The translations under genes and the position numbers were made by a program. A stretch of DNA of 64,000 nt, taken from positions 33,219-97,218 of the forward strand of contig NZ_KB904357.1 of assembly GCF_000380045.1 (NCBI RefSeq), read 5' to 3'. The DNA is from Streptococcus marimammalium DSM 18627 (GTDB lineage Bacteria; Bacillota; Bacilli; Lactobacillales; Streptococcaceae). Positions 19,736 to 29,581 of the stretch are shown here, piece after piece. The first letter of the stretch is position 1, and the number at the start of each line of letters is the position of its first letter. Under the pieces are notes generated by a model that did no database searches, was not told where the DNA came from, and saw only the letters and a program-made list of their open reading frames with translations.

Positions 19736-20005
19736 ATGGCAATTTCAAAAGAGAAAAAAAATGAAATTATCGCACAATACGCTCGTCACGAAGGTGATAC
19801 TGGTAGTGTTGAAGTTCAAGTGGCAGTTTTAACATGGGAAATTAACCACTTAAATGAACACATTAAAAAACATAAAAAAGACAACGCTACTTACCGTGGA
19901 TTGATGAAAAAAATCGGTCATCGTCGTAACTTATTAGCATACTTACGTCGTACTGACGTTAACCGTTACCGTGAATTAATCGGTTCATTAGGTCTTCGTC
20001 GTTAA
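19736..20005 (+). CDS. rpsO: 30S ribosomal protein S15
   Basis: An 89-residue primary 16S-rRNA-binding protein. [16 protein letters not shown] and the basic helix [11 protein letters not shown] are the family's two rRNA-binding stretches. Length and start (behind AAAAGGAG) are standard. It lies upstream of pnp, as in many bacteria, but with a terminator between them. Confidence 0.99.
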   Translation: MAISKEKKNEIIAQYARHEGDTGSVEVQVAVLTWEINHLNEHIKKHKKDNATYRGLMKKIGHRRNLLAYLRRTDVNRYRELIGSLGLRR

Positions 20006-20021
20006 TCAAGACTGTCAAAAG

Positions 20022-20050
20022 AAAAGTTCCCTTTGGGAGCTTTTTTCTTT
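20022..20050 (+). terminator. rpsO terminator
   Basis: AAAAGTTCCC pairs with GGGAGCTTTT (one G-U) around TTT and runs into a T-rich tract. It separates rpsO from pnp. Confidence 0.9.
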
Positions 20051-20109
20051 TTTAGAAAATGAAAACATCTGAAAAACAGTGATTAAGACGTTTCTTATTT
20101 TATCTCATT

Positions 20110-20120
20110 TGTGGTAAAAT
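20110..20120 (+). promoter_or_regulatory. extended -10 box for pnp
   Basis: TGTGGTAAAAT, identical to the polC element, about 105 bases before the pnp start. The long leader between (20125-20225) fits the PNPase autoregulation known in other bacteria, but no specific structure was verified. Confidence 0.5.
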
Positions 20121-20225
20121 AAAAGAGATACATGATTGATACAAAGATGAGGTTATTTCTAGGGAAATAGGTTGATTTTTGTAGCAAACGATGTATCAAA
20201 TAATAAATAGATTCAAGGAGTTTTT

Positions 20226-22382
20226 ATGTCAAAACAAGTCTTTAAAACAACCTTTGCCGGACGACCTTTAGTAGTTGAAATTGGTCAGGTAGCAAAACAA
20301 GCCAATGGTGCTGTTGTTGTTCGTTATGGTGAAACAACTGTCTTAACTGCAGCAACCATGTCTAAAAAAATGGCAACTGGTGATTTTTTTCCACTTCAAG
20401 TCAATTATGAAGAAAAAATGTATGCTGCTGGAAAATATCCAGGTGGTTTCAATAAACGAGAAGGCCGTCCAAGTACTAATGCAACCTTAACATCTCGTTT
20501 GATTGACCGTCCGATACGTCCAATGTTTGCTGAAGGTTTTAGAAATGAAGTGCAAGTGATTAACACAGTACTTTCATACGATGCCAACGCATCTGCACCG
20601 ATGGCTGCTATGTTTGGGTCATCACTTTCATTATCCGTTTCTGATATTCCATTTGATGGTCCGATTGCAGGTGTTCAAGTGGCTTATGTAGATGGTAAAT
20701 ACATTATTAATCCAACACAAGAAGAACAAGAAGCTTCTGCTTTAGACCTTATTGTTGCAGGAACTAAATATGCCATTAACATGGTTGAGTCTGGTGCTAA
20801 AGAATTAACTGAAGATATCATGTTGGAAGCTCTCTTACTTGGTCATGAAGCTATTAAAGAATTGATTGCCTTTCAAGAAGAAATTGTTGCCCAAGTTGGT
20901 AAGGAAAAAGCAACTGTTGAACTTCTCCAAGTCGATAAAGCCTTACAAGTAGAAATTATTGCTCAGTACAATGCACAATTGCAAAAAGCTGTTCAAGTTG
21001 AAGAAAAACTAGCGCGTGAAGCAGCAACAGAAGCTGTCAAAGAAGAAGTTAAGGCAGTCTACGAGGAGAAATTCGCTGACGATGAAGACTTTGCGACTAT
21101 TATGCGTGATGTGGCAGAGATTTTGGAACAGATGGAACATGCAGAAGTACGACGTCTCATCACAGAAGATAAAATTCGTCCTGATGGCCGTCGTGTTGAT
21201 GAGATTCGTCAACTAGATGCTGAAATTGATTTTTTACCACAAGTGCATGGTTCTGGTTTATTCACGCGTGGTCAAACACAAGCCTTATCAGTCTTAACCT
21301 TAGCACCGCTTGGTGAAACACAATTGGTTGATGGTCTTGACGAGGTTTATAAAAAACGCTTCATGCATCACTATAATTTTCCACAATATTCTGTTGGTGA
21401 AACAGGCCGTTATGGAGCACCTGGCCGTCGTGAGATCGGTCATGGAGCACTAGGAGAACGTGCTCTTGAGCAAGTGTTACCAAGTTATGAGGAGTTCCCT
21501 TATGCCATTCGTTTGGTAGCAGAAGTCTTAGAATCAAATGGTTCTAGTTCTCAAGCTTCAATTTGTGCAGGGACTCTTGCTCTTATGGCTGGTGGTGTAC
21601 CGATTAAAGCGCCAGTTGCAGGAATTGCGATGGGCTTGATTTCAGATGGGAATAATTACACTATTTTAACTGATATTCAAGGACTAGAAGACCACTTTGG
21701 CGATATGGACTTTAAAGTGGCTGGTACAAGAGAGGGTATTACCGCTCTTCAAATGGATATTAAGATTGCAGGAATCACTCCTCAAATCTTAGAAGAAGCG
21801 TTAACACAAGCAAAAAAAGCACGCTTTGAAATTCTTGATGTTATTCAAAATACTATTCCAAAAGCTCGTCCAGAATTGGCACCTACCGCACCAAAAATTG
21901 ATACTATTCAAATTGATGTTGATAAAATTAAAATTGTCATCGGTAAGGGCGGTGAAACTATCGATAAAATTATCGCTGAAACAGGAGTTAAGATTGATAT
22001 TGATGAAGAGGGCATGATTTCTATTTATTCGAGTGATCAAGAAGCAATTAATCGTACAAAAGAAATTATTACTAACTTGGTGCGTGAAGCTAAAGTTGGT
22101 GATGTCTATGAAGCTAAGGTTGTTCGTATTGAAAAATTTGGTGCCTTTGTCAATCTCTTTGATAAAACAGATGCTCTTGTTCATATTTCAGAAATGGCTT
22201 GGACAAGAACCAACAAAGTAGAAGACTTGGTTGCTATTGGCGATATGGTTTCGGTTAAAGTGATTAAAGTTGATGATAAGGGGCGAGTTGATGCGTCTAT
22301 GAAAGCACTTTTGCCACGACCACCACGCCCTGAGAAAAAAGAAGATAAAGAAGAAAAACATGACAAACAAAACAAACAATAA
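20226..22382 (+). CDS. pnp: polyribonucleotide nucleotidyltransferase
   Basis: A phosphorolytic 3'-5' exoribonuclease, 718 residues. Two RNase PH-like domains (roughly 1-230 and 310-545) flank an alpha-helical linker. The KH domain follows with the GKGG loop near 580, and an S1 domain with [19 protein letters not shown] near 622. It ends in a charged Lys/Glu tail. CAAGGAG precedes the ATG. The next gene overlaps its 3' end. It probably acts in mRNA turnover with other RNases; Mini-RNase III is encoded downstream. Confidence 0.98.
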   Translation: MSKQVFKTTFAGRPLVVEIGQVAKQANGAVVVRYGETTVLTAATMSKKMATGDFFPLQVNYEEKMYAAGKYPGGFNKREGRPSTNATLTSRLIDRPIRPMFAEGFRNEVQVINTVLSYDANASAPMAAMFGSSLSLSVSDIPFDGPIAGVQVAYVDGKYIINPTQEEQEASALDLIVAGTKYAINMVESGAKELTEDIMLEALLLGHEAIKELIAFQEEIVAQVGKEKATVELLQVDKALQVEIIAQYNAQLQKAVQVEEKLAREAATEAVKEEVKAVYEEKFADDEDFATIMRDVAEILEQMEHAEVRRLITEDKIRPDGRRVDEIRQLDAEIDFLPQVHGSGLFTRGQTQALSVLTLAPLGETQLVDGLDEVYKKRFMHHYNFPQYSVGETGRYGAPGRREIGHGALGERALEQVLPSYEEFPYAIRLVAEVLESNGSSSQASICAGTLALMAGGVPIKAPVAGIAMGLISDGNNYTILTDIQGLEDHFGDMDFKVAGTREGITALQMDIKIAGITPQILEEALTQAKKARFEILDVIQNTIPKARPELAPTAPKIDTIQIDVDKIKIVIGKGGETIDKIIAETGVKIDIDEEGMISIYSSDQEAINRTKEIITNLVREAKVGDVYEAKVVRIEKFGAFVNLFDKTDALVHISEMAWTRTNKVEDLVAIGDMVSVKVIKVDDKGRVDASMKALLPRPPRPEKKEDKEEKHDKQNKQ

Positions 22383-23121
22383 CATCATGGCTGAAATTGA
22401 TAAACGTTTGCGTGCCTTTATCAATACACCAGAGAATTTTTTAGATAGTATTGCTCTTGTAAATGTCTTTCATCAGTATCCGGTTTGGGCTAGTGATACA
22501 CCTTATGCTATTGAGGTAGATGGCAAAAAAGTGACACCAGTATTTACTGATGAGAAAGATTTGGAGGCTTTTAAAGCTATTCAAGAAAGTGCTCAAACAA
22601 AAAAATGGGTTCATCGTTCCGGTTTGGAAATATTAGAAGAAGCATTAGTTAATAAACTTTATGGTCTCGTTTTTAATTTGAAAAAAACTGGTGATTTTGG
22701 CAATACAACTACTTTTAAAAGTCAAGAATTAGTAGCATTTATTAACTATTTTACTACTATTTTGAATCGATTAATGAGTGAAGATAATCAAAAAGCAGAG
22801 AAATTGGAAAAATACTATCTGATACCATCATTTTCTATGACTAACAAAGAAAATGAGAAAAAGCTATTTCCGACTATGACAAATCCTGATGGTGACATTT
22901 ATATTCCAGTTTTTTCAAACTTAGAAAGTTTTGCTCGCTGGTATAATCATGAAAAATTTGGTTTACGTTTTAGAGAGGCTAAGGGCACTGTGTTAGCTTT
23001 GAGATTGACCGAATTAGAGCAATTACAATCAAAAGAAAATGAAATAGAGTCATCACAAGGAATTGTTATTAATCCTTTTGATGAAGAAATGGAGTTACTT
23101 TCTTGGGAAAAATTTACGTAA
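22360..23121 (+). CDS. SseB-family protein
   Basis: A 253-residue soluble protein that overlaps pnp by 23 bases. The pattern [31 protein letters not shown]... and the later block [18 protein letters not shown] resemble the two SseB_N-type domains found in uncharacterised Firmicute proteins. No catalytic residues were recognised. An alternative start is ATG 22387; neither has a strong ribosome site, which points to translation coupled to pnp. No function is claimed. Confidence 0.7.
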   Translation: MTNKTNNNIMAEIDKRLRAFINTPENFLDSIALVNVFHQYPVWASDTPYAIEVDGKKVTPVFTDEKDLEAFKAIQESAQTKKWVHRSGLEILEEALVNKLYGLVFNLKKTGDFGNTTTFKSQELVAFINYFTTILNRLMSEDNQKAEKLEKYYLIPSFSMTNKENEKKLFPTMTNPDGDIYIPVFSNLESFARWYNHEKFGLRFREAKGTVLALRLTELEQLQSKENEIESSQGIVINPFDEEMELLSWEKFT

Positions 23122-23141
23122 GAGACTAGTAAAGGAGAATT

Positions 23142-23663
23142 ATGGGTTGGTGGAAAGAGACCATTGCTATTGTTAAAAAAAATGATCCTGCAGCAAAAAG
23201 CACCTTGGAAATTTTACTGACTTATCCTGGGGTAAAGGCACTTGCTGCTCACCGATTATCACATTTTTTATGGCGTTATGATTTTAAATTATTAGCAAAA
23301 ATGCATAGTCAATTTTGGCGTTTTTTAACACAAATTGAGATTCATCCTGGTGCTCGAATTGCTTCAGGGGTATTTATTGATCATGGCAATGGTTTGGTTA
23401 TTGGAGAGACTGCAATTGTTGAAACAGAAGTTCTTCTCTATCACGGTGTGACACTTGGTGGCACTGGTAAGGAATGTGGTAAAAGACATCCAACGGTGAG
23501 ACGTGGTGCTTTAATATCTGCTCACTCACAGCTGATTGGACCTATCGAAATTGGTGAATATGCTAAAGTCGGTGCTTCGGCTGTTGTTTTAAAAGATGTT
23601 CCAGCAGGCATTACCGTTGTTGGTATTCCAGCAAAACCAACAAAAAGTAAGGGGACTGTATGA
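23142..23663 (+). CDS. cysE: serine O-acetyltransferase
   Basis: Makes O-acetylserine from serine and acetyl-CoA, the first step of cysteine synthesis. The 173 residues show a short helical N-terminus and a left-handed beta-helix of hexapeptide repeats. Active-site region: FIDHGNGLVIGETA near 83 and LYHGVTLGGTG near 102. AAAGGAG precedes the ATG. Its stop overlaps the cysS start by four bases (ATGA), so cysteine synthesis and its charging onto tRNA are coupled in one operon. Confidence 0.95.
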   Translation: MGWWKETIAIVKKNDPAAKSTLEILLTYPGVKALAAHRLSHFLWRYDFKLLAKMHSQFWRFLTQIEIHPGARIASGVFIDHGNGLVIGETAIVETEVLLYHGVTLGGTGKECGKRHPTVRRGALISAHSQLIGPIEIGEYAKVGASAVVLKDVPAGITVVGIPAKPTKSKGTV

Positions 23664-25009
23664 TTAAAATTTATGACACGATGACAAGAAGTCTTCAAGA
23701 TTTTCAACCAATAGAAGAAAATATGGTGAAAATGTATGTCTGTGGGCCAACAGTTTATAATTACATTCATATAGGTAATGCTAGAAGCACTGTTGCTTTT
23801 GATACTATTCGCCGATACTTTGAATACCGTGGTTATCAGGTAAATTATATTTCAAACTTTACCGATATCGATGACAAAATCATCAAGGCAAGCCTTACAT
23901 TAGAGATGACTCCTAAAGAAGTAGCAGATACTTTTATTGCTGCTTTTAAAGAAGATACCAGTAAACTTTTTGTGAAACCGGCGACGGAACATCCGCGTGT
24001 GATGGATTTTATTCCAAATATTATTAATTTTATTACTGTTTTATTGGAGAAAGATTATGCCTATGAGGCTTCTGGTGATGTCTACTTTAGAGTGGCTAAA
24101 TCAGAAAATTATGGCAAGTTGGCAAATAAAAGCTTAGCTGACTTAGAGGTTGGAGCTAGTGGTCGTGTTGATGATGAGATGGCTATCAAAGAAAATCCTC
24201 TGGATTTTGCTCTTTGGAAATCAGCCAAAGAGGGAGAGATTTCTTGGGAGAGCCCTTGGGGAGTGGGTCGTCCTGGCTGGCATATTGAGTGTTCTGTTAT
24301 GGCAACGCAATTGCTAGGTGATACGATTGATATCCATGCTGGAGGCGCAGACCTTGAGTTTCCCCACCACACCAATGAAATCGCGCAATCTGAAGCTAAA
24401 ACAGGTAAAACCTTTGCCAATTACTGGATGCACAATGGTTTTGTCAATGTTGACAATGAAAAAATGTCAAAGTCTTTAGGCAATTTTGTCACTGTTCATG
24501 ATATGCTAAAAACGGTTGATGGTCAGGTGCTTCGTTTCTTTTTGGCAACGCAGCACTATCGTAAACCAATTAATTTTACTGAAAAAGCGATTCACGATGC
24601 AGAAGTCAACCTTAAATACCTTAAAAATGCCTATTCACAATCCTTTAAAGAAACTGTGGATGAGAATCGTTTAAATGAATTTGTCACCCAGTTTACTATA
24701 GCTATGGATGATGATTTTAACGCTGCTAATGGGATTACCGTTATTTTTGAATTGGCTAAATGGATTAATTCAGGCAACTACAACCAAGCTGTTAAAACTG
24801 TTTTTTCTGACTTGTTAGGTGTTTTTGGTATTTTCTTTGATGATGAAGAAGAAATTCTTGATGAAGCAATTGAAAAGTTGATTAGAGAACGTCAACAAGC
24901 TAGAGAGAATCGAGATTTTGTTACAGCTGATCGTATTAGAGATGATTTAGCAGAAAAAGGGATTAAATTATTAGATACCAAAGATGGTGTGAGGTGGACG
25001 CGTGCTTGA
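23660..25009 (+). CDS. cysS: cysteinyl-tRNA synthetase
   Basis: A class I synthetase, 449 residues. The zinc site begins with CGPTVYNYIHIGNARS (the HIGH motif as HIGN), followed by C and HH ligands in WHIECSVM and EFPHHTNEIAQSE. KMSKSLGN is the KMSKS loop near 270. It overlaps cysE upstream and mrnC downstream. Confidence 0.98.
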   Translation: MIKIYDTMTRSLQDFQPIEENMVKMYVCGPTVYNYIHIGNARSTVAFDTIRRYFEYRGYQVNYISNFTDIDDKIIKASLTLEMTPKEVADTFIAAFKEDTSKLFVKPATEHPRVMDFIPNIINFITVLLEKDYAYEASGDVYFRVAKSENYGKLANKSLADLEVGASGRVDDEMAIKENPLDFALWKSAKEGEISWESPWGVGRPGWHIECSVMATQLLGDTIDIHAGGADLEFPHHTNEIAQSEAKTGKTFANYWMHNGFVNVDNEKMSKSLGNFVTVHDMLKTVDGQVLRFFLATQHYRKPINFTEKAIHDAEVNLKYLKNAYSQSFKETVDENRLNEFVTQFTIAMDDDFNAANGITVIFELAKWINSGNYNQAVKTVFSDLLGVFGIFFDDEEEILDEAIEKLIRERQQARENRDFVTADRIRDDLAEKGIKLLDTKDGVRWTRA

Positions 25010-25391
25010 TGTTAACTTGATTAACGGGATTGCTCTAGCTTTTGAAGGGGATGCGGTTTACTCGATGTATGTTCGTAGACATCTCATCATGGTCGGGCAA
25101 ACAAAGCCCAATCAGCTGCACCGGATGGCGACACACTACGTGTCGGCCAAGGCACAGGCCATGCTAATTAATAAACTAATTGAAGAAAAGTTGTTGACGG
25201 AAAAAGAAGAAGACATCTATCGCCGAGGTCGTAATGCGACCAGTAACACCAAGGCAAAAAATACAGATGTCATTACCTATCGGATGTCAACTGGCTTTGA
25301 AGCTGTGATTGGCTATCTTCATATGACCGAACAATTCGAGCGCTTGGAAGAATTGATAGCCTGGTGTTTTAAAGTTGTCGAAGAATCATAA
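25002..25391 (+). CDS. mrnC: Mini-ribonuclease 3
   Basis: A 129-residue RNase III-fold enzyme without a double-stranded RNA-binding domain, which matures 23S rRNA in Firmicutes. NGIALAFEGDAVYSMYVR carries the catalytic acidic helix and RGRNATSNT with ATGFEA-type surroundings completes the fold. It starts with GTG inside the last codons of cysS (8-base overlap), the usual coupling for this pair. Confidence 0.93.
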   Translation: MLDVNLINGIALAFEGDAVYSMYVRRHLIMVGQTKPNQLHRMATHYVSAKAQAMLINKLIEEKLLTEKEEDIYRRGRNATSNTKAKNTDVITYRMSTGFEAVIGYLHMTEQFERLEELIAWCFKVVEES

Positions 25392-25419
25392 AAAAGACAA
25401 GGAAAGTTGTCTTTTTTTG
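25391..25419 (+). terminator. terminator after mrnC
   Basis: AAAAAGACAA and TTGTCTTTTT form a ten-pair stem around GGAAAG with a T tract. It lies directly after the mrnC stop and 14 bases before rlmB; a TATAAT at 25421-25426 follows immediately. Confidence 0.88.
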
Positions 25420-25432
25420 TTATAATGAAGGT

Positions 25433-26161
25433 ATGGAAAATAATGATATAGTTTATGGCGTTCATGCCGTAATTGAGAGTTTACAGGCAAATACAGGCAA
25501 TAAGCTTTATTTGCAGGATGATTTGCGTGGCAAAAATGTTGATAAGATAAAAGCTCTGGCAACTGAAAAAAAAGTGTCTATTTCTTGGACCTCTAAAAAG
25601 GCCTTGTCTGAGATGACGCAAGGAGCAGTCCATCAAGGCTTTGTTTTGAGAGTCTCTGCTTATGCCTACTCTGAATTAGAGGCTATTTTGGCGAAGGCTA
25701 GTCAAGAGGAGAATCCACTTATCCTTATCTTGGATGGTTTAACGGATCCTCATAACTTTGGTTCTATTTTAAGAACAGCTGATGCGACTCAAGTTAGTGG
25801 TGTGATCATCCCTAAACATCGGGCGGTTGGTGTGACACCTGTTGTTGCGAAAACTTCTACAGGTGCGATTGAGCATCTGCCGATTGCGCGGGTGACCAAT
25901 CTTAATCAGACAGTCGATAAACTAAAAGAAGCTGGTTTCTGGATTTTTGGCACTGATATGGATGGCACACCAGCAACCAAGTGGAATACTTCTGGGAAGA
26001 TCGCCTTGATTATTGGTAATGAAGGTAAAGGCATTTCTGCCAACCTGAAAAAACAGGTGGATGAGATGATAACCATTCCCATGGGTGGGCACGTACAAAG
26101 CCTCAATGCCAGTGTGGCTGCAGCAATTCTCATGTATGAGGTTTACCGTCATCGCTTGTAA
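25433..26161 (+). CDS. rlmB: 23S rRNA 2'-O-methyltransferase (SpoU/RlmB)
   Basis: A SPOUT methyltransferase, 242 residues. The N-terminal substrate-binding domain begins YGVHAVIESL. The three SpoU motifs are present: DPHNFGSILRTAD near 106, LIIGNEGKGIS near 192 and IPMGGHVQSLNASVAAAI near 216, forming the knotted SAM site. Family members methylate G2251 of 23S rRNA. Linkage to cysS-mrnC is normal for Firmicutes. The -10 like box sits only seven bases before the ATG, so the leader may be very short or the gene relies on read-through. Confidence 0.93.
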   Translation: MENNDIVYGVHAVIESLQANTGNKLYLQDDLRGKNVDKIKALATEKKVSISWTSKKALSEMTQGAVHQGFVLRVSAYAYSELEAILAKASQEENPLILILDGLTDPHNFGSILRTADATQVSGVIIPKHRAVGVTPVVAKTSTGAIEHLPIARVTNLNQTVDKLKEAGFWIFGTDMDGTPATKWNTSGKIALIIGNEGKGISANLKKQVDEMITIPMGGHVQSLNASVAAAILMYEVYRHRL

Positions 26162-26228
26162 AAAAACGTTGCTTGGTGGTAAGGATTTAATAAAAAAGGA
26201 ATAGATGAAAGTGTGAGAAAGGAATGTT

Positions 26229-27122
26229 ATGAAACGGTTAATTTCGTGTTATGCGAGTGATTTTGAAAAGATGACAAAAGATGAATTTAAGCTTGCCATT
26301 AAAAGCAGTGAGGGGCGTACCATTTTGGGGGAGACGATTGTGACCGCTGCTCCCTTAATTGATGGGGTGACTAATGCCGAGATGATGGCGAGTTTTGGTG
26401 CTGATTTGCTCGTGCTTAATGAATTTGATGTCTTCACCAAGTATATCAATGGTTTTTATGACACGCCAAATCCCATTGCCGAACTCAAGCGCTTGACAGG
26501 TCGTCCTATTGGGATTAATCTTGAGCCTGTTGATGAGGGCGTGACTGTGGTTGATGAAAAAATCAATCTTTCCAAGGGGCGTTTAGCCACTAGAGAGACC
26601 TTTATTAAAGCGCAAGCGTTAGGTGTTGATTTTCTTTTATTAACGGGCAATCCTTCTACCGGAGTCTCCTTAAAGGCGATTAAAGAAGCGATTAGTATAG
26701 CTAAAGAGTCCTTTAACGGCTTAATTTTTGCTGGTAAAATGCACGGTGCAGGTGTTGGAGAGGCTGTTGTAGATGAGGCTATTTTATCTGACTTTATCAC
26801 AGCTGGCGCTGATGGTGTTTTAGTGCCTAGCGTTGGCACTGTTCCTGGTGTGAGAGAGTATGAGTTGGCGCCAATCGTTGACCGTATTAAGGCGATGGGT
26901 GGCCTTGTCATGAGTACCATTGGGACTAGTCAAGAAAGTGCTGATGAAGCAACCATTCGTGACTTTGCTCTTAGTAACAAGCGTGTGGGTAGTGACATTC
27001 ACCATATTGGTGATGCGGGCTATGGCAGAATGCCAATCCCGGAAAATATCCTTGCTTTGAGTATTGCCGTACGTGGTAGACGGCACACCTACTTTAGAAT
27101 GGGACAGTCTGTGAGACGCTAA
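26229..27122 (+). CDS. DUF7916-like TIM-barrel protein
   Basis: A 297-residue soluble protein with (beta/alpha)8-like repeats: TIVTAAPLIDGVTNAEMM, FGADLLVLNEFDVF, GIDLEP-like GINLEPVDEG, GVDFLLLTGNPSTGV and GADGVLVPSVGTVPG. Homologues are often labelled haloacid-dehalogenase-like or PEP-phosphonomutase-like, but no HAD motif (DxD) is seen. The recent name DUF7916 seems to fit; that is from memory, not a search. AGAAAGGA precedes the ATG. It forms a single-gene unit closed by a terminator. No reaction is claimed. Confidence 0.6.
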   Translation: MKRLISCYASDFEKMTKDEFKLAIKSSEGRTILGETIVTAAPLIDGVTNAEMMASFGADLLVLNEFDVFTKYINGFYDTPNPIAELKRLTGRPIGINLEPVDEGVTVVDEKINLSKGRLATRETFIKAQALGVDFLLLTGNPSTGVSLKAIKEAISIAKESFNGLIFAGKMHGAGVGEAVVDEAILSDFITAGADGVLVPSVGTVPGVREYELAPIVDRIKAMGGLVMSTIGTSQESADEATIRDFALSNKRVGSDIHHIGDAGYGRMPIPENILALSIAVRGRRHTYFRMGQSVRR

Positions 27123-27164
27123 GGCTAAATTGCTGAAATAAAAAACTAATGATATCAGTGTTAG

Positions 27165-27190
27165 AGGCTAGGTTTTACCTAGTCTTTTTA
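27165..27190 (+). terminator. terminator after the DUF7916-like gene
   Basis: GGCTAGGT pairs with ACCTAGTC around TTT, followed by five Ts. Confidence 0.8.
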
Positions 27191-27221
27191 ACTTGTTTAA
27201 TTAATAAAATGTATATTATAT

Positions 27222-27250
27222 TTGACATAATGACTGTTATATCATATAAT
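27222..27250 (+). promoter_or_regulatory. promoter of the membrane-protein/XRE cassette
   Basis: TTGACA, 17 bases, TATAAT, a consensus sigma-A promoter 26 bases before the 27277 gene. The spacer holds TGACTGTTATATCATA, in which a small XRE repressor could bind; the XRE gene at the end of the cassette is the obvious candidate. Confidence 0.88.
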
Positions 27251-27276
27251 AAAAGTAAGTTTAGGAGGTTGAAAGT

Positions 27277-27729
27277 ATGGCTGGAATGCTAATAATCATT
27301 GTGTTGTTATTTTTCTTTTGGGCTTATTTGAGATATACCAAAGCCTTTAAACGTTATGATGAACGTCAAATTCTTGAACAATACAAGGCCTATAAGTTGA
27401 GTTTTTTTACTGTAATGGCCATTTTATTAACTATCATTACTCTTTTAACATTTACTGAGTTGAGATTCTCTGAAGAGTTACTCTATCTGCCATTTTCTCT
27501 AGGAGTTATTGTCTATTCCAATTACAGTATTTGGCAAGATGCTTATTTTTATATCAATGATAAAAACCAAGTTTCTTTTGCTGTTTCTTCTTTGCTACTG
27601 TCATTTCTAAATCTTTACTCTTTTTTAAGAAGTTCTTGGGAAATTCCGATATTGTTAAGCTTTCTCTTATTTTTTAGTATTGGTCTAACAACTTTAATTA
27701 AAATTATTAAAGAAAAAAATAATCGTTAG
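27277..27729 (+). CDS. four-TM protein of the XRE cassette
   Basis: A 150-residue membrane protein. There is one N-terminal span (LIIIVLLFFFWAYL), a cytoplasmic basic segment with KRYDERQILEQYKAYKLSF, then three or more further spans. The DERQ...E..KAYK stretch is shared with the next product (DERQEQLLLRSYQLGF) and with small DUF6773/DUF3796-like proteins that sit next to XRE regulators. AGGAGG precedes the ATG. Role unknown. It is the first gene of a three-gene unit. Confidence 0.7.
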   Translation: MAGMLIIIVLLFFFWAYLRYTKAFKRYDERQILEQYKAYKLSFFTVMAILLTIITLLTFTELRFSEELLYLPFSLGVIVYSNYSIWQDAYFYINDKNQVSFAVSSLLLSFLNLYSFLRSSWEIPILLSFLLFFSIGLTTLIKIIKEKNNR

Positions 27730-27789
27730 GCACTAGAAGGAAGATTTTAGTTAATAGAAATCAATTAGAAGATGAAAAGGGAAAATAAA

Positions 27790-28248
27790 ATGTTAAAAGA
27801 TAAAAATATGACAAAAATGGATGAACGACAAGAACAACTCTTGCTGAGAAGTTATCAACTTGGCTTTTGGACTATGGTTTTAACACTTATGGTTTCACTT
27901 TGGGTGATTCGCTTAACAGTAGTTGCTCATGCTGCCAAGGATTTGATGTTACTAGCCCTATTAGTTGGGATTACCGTTCAGGTTGTTTATGCGACACTAC
28001 ATGATGCTTCCATTTTTGTTGATAAACGCTTTGGTAAAAATGGGTATCTTGTTGGTGGTTTACTCTTGTTCTTTGGGATAATGACTCTTATCTATACGAT
28101 TTGGGAGTCGGTGCAGGTAAATGGGAATGTCTTACGCTTTTTGAGTGAGAATAATGCTTCTTTAATGATCCTAGGTTTTGCACAAGTAGTTATAGGAAGT
28201 AGTATTTTGTATCGCCTGTATTTGAATGATAGAGAGAATAACGCATGA
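27790..28248 (+). CDS. DUF6773-like four-TM protein
   Basis: About 152 residues. A short cytoplasmic N-terminus with MDERQEQLLLRSYQLGF is followed by four predicted spans. The start at 27790 is chosen because AAAAGGG precedes it; the in-frame ATG at 27772 lies at that ribosome site. It resembles its upstream neighbour, so the pair may be old paralogues or a heteromeric membrane complex. It overlaps the XRE regulator by four bases. The DUF name is from memory. Function unknown. Confidence 0.7.
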   Translation: MLKDKNMTKMDERQEQLLLRSYQLGFWTMVLTLMVSLWVIRLTVVAHAAKDLMLLALLVGITVQVVYATLHDASIFVDKRFGKNGYLVGGLLLFFGIMTLIYTIWESVQVNGNVLRFLSENNASLMILGFAQVVIGSSILYRLYLNDRENNA

Positions 28249-28439
28249 AGAATTTAACACTTAAATCAGCACGGGTTGCTAAAGATTTGTCGCAACAAGC
28301 CTTGGCTGATCTGGTTGGTGTGTCAAGGCAAACCATTGTTGCTATCGAAAAAGGGGGCTATAATCCCACGATTAAGCTTTGTATTGAGATTTGTAAGGTG
28401 CTTGATAAAAGCCTTGACGATTTGTTTTGGGAAGAATGA
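28245..28439 (+). CDS. small XRE-family transcription regulator
   Basis: A 64-residue protein that is almost only a helix-turn-helix: LSQQALADLVGVSRQTIVAIEKGGYNPT is the recognition unit, ending with ICKVLDKSLDDLFW. This YozG/Cro-like class usually represses its own operon, which here codes for two membrane proteins. Its ATG overlaps the upstream stop (ATGA). Confidence 0.9.
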   Translation: MKNLTLKSARVAKDLSQQALADLVGVSRQTIVAIEKGGYNPTIKLCIEICKVLDKSLDDLFWEE

Positions 28440-28480
28440 GAGAAATTAAAAAATAAAAAGGAAAAGAAGGACTAAAGTAC

Positions 28481-28510
28481 TTGACTTTACCCCTCTTTTT
28501 TTGATATGAT
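28481..28510 (+). promoter_or_regulatory. rplM-rpsI promoter
   Basis: TTGACT, 18 bases, TATGAT, followed by a leader of about 100 bases before rplM. Confidence 0.8.
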
Positions 28511-28514
28511 TATA

Positions 28515-28600
28515 AGCGGTATTGTTTACCCCATTTCGTAAGCCCCGGAAAGCTTTTGAAATAACCCGTGGACCGGAACATCCACATTGTAAACATAAAC
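28515..28600 (+). promoter_or_regulatory. L13 leader-like element
   Basis: The untranslated leader carries the GTATTGTTTACCCC...CCCCGGAAAGC...CCGTGG...ATTGTAAAC pattern. Its outer arms GTTTAC and GTAAAC can close the element. Position and look match the ribosomal L13 leader known from Bacillales; no covariance search was possible. Confidence 0.6.
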
Positions 28601-28619
28601 GATTTGTATAGGAGAAATC

Positions 28620-29066
28620 ATGAACAAAACAACATACATGGCTAAGCCAGGTGAAGTTGACCGTAAATGGTACGTTGTTGACGCAACTGATGTGCCTCTT
28701 GGACGTCTTTCTGCAGTAGTCGCAAGCGTGCTTCGCGGTAAAAACAAACCAACATTTACACCACATACTGATACAGGTGACTTTGTTATCGTTATCAACG
28801 CTGAAAAAGTGAAATTAACTGGTAAAAAAGCAACTGATAAAATATACTACACTCACTCAATGTATCCAGGTGGATTGAAACAAATCTCTGCAGGTGAATT
28901 GCGTTCTAAAAATGCTGTTCGCTTGATTGAGAAATCTGTCAAAGGTATGCTTCCGCACAACACTCTTGGACGTGCGCAAGGGATGAAATTGAAAGTATTT
29001 GTAGGAGCTGAGCACACACATGCTGCACAACAACCTGAAGTACTTGATATCTCAGGACTTATCTAA
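28620..29066 (+). CDS. rplM: 50S ribosomal protein L13
   Basis: A 148-residue ribosomal protein, standard length. Landmarks: [17 protein letters not shown] at the N-terminus, VNAEKV-type [13 protein letters not shown] in the middle, and the C-terminal [23 protein letters not shown] precedes the ATG. It is co-transcribed with rpsI 19 bases downstream. Confidence 0.99.
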   Translation: MNKTTYMAKPGEVDRKWYVVDATDVPLGRLSAVVASVLRGKNKPTFTPHTDTGDFVIVINAEKVKLTGKKATDKIYYTHSMYPGGLKQISAGELRSKNAVRLIEKSVKGMLPHNTLGRAQGMKLKVFVGAEHTHAAQQPEVLDISGLI

Positions 29067-29085
29067 GAGAAAGGAGCATTAAAGA

Positions 29086-29478
29086 ATGGCACAAGCACAA
29101 TATGCAGGTACAGGACGCCGTAAAAACGCTGTTGCACGCGTTCGTTTGGTTCCAGGTACTGGAAAAATTACTGTTAATAAAAAAGATGTTGAAGAATACA
29201 TCCCACATGCTGACCTTCGTTTAATCATCAACCAACCATTCACAGTAACTTCAACTGTTGGTTCATACGACGTTTTCGTTAACGTTATTGGTGGTGGTTA
29301 TGCTGGACAATCAGGAGCGATCCGTCATGGTATCGCGCGTGCATTGTTACAAGTAGACCCAGATTTCCGTGATTCATTGAAACGCGCAGGTCTTCTTACT
29401 CGTGACGCACGTATGGTTGAACGTAAGAAACCAGGTCTTAAGAAAGCTCGTAAAGCATCACAATTTAGTAAACGTTAA
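29086..29478 (+). CDS. rpsI: 30S ribosomal protein S9
   Basis: 130 residues. It begins with the family's [17 protein letters not shown] and ends with the basic tail [11 protein letters not shown] that reaches the P-site tRNA. AAAGGAG precedes the ATG. Confidence 0.99.
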   Translation: MAQAQYAGTGRRKNAVARVRLVPGTGKITVNKKDVEEYIPHADLRLIINQPFTVTSTVGSYDVFVNVIGGGYAGQSGAIRHGIARALLQVDPDFRDSLKRAGLLTRDARMVERKKPGLKKARKASQFSKR

Positions 29479-29503
29479 TATCAGCGATATTACAACATTT
29501 ACG

Positions 29504-29536
29504 ACACTTCATGGTTCATACCATGGGGTGTTTTTT
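29504..29536 (+). terminator. rplM-rpsI terminator
   Basis: ACACTTCATGG pairs with CCATGGGGTGT (two G-U) around a six-base loop and is followed by six Ts. Confidence 0.92.
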
Positions 29537-29581
29537 AATAAAAGATCTAGCATGATATCAAAAAACAAATAGAAAGATTCT

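Noticed and set aside
25421-25432. TATAAT immediately before rlmB as a leaderless promoter
   Set aside because: No -35 partner at the right spacing; the T-rich terminator end easily gives such a box by chance.
26229-27122. Haloacid dehalogenase-like hydrolase
   Set aside because: No DxDx(T/V) motif is visible; the TIM-barrel-like repeats argue against the HAD fold.
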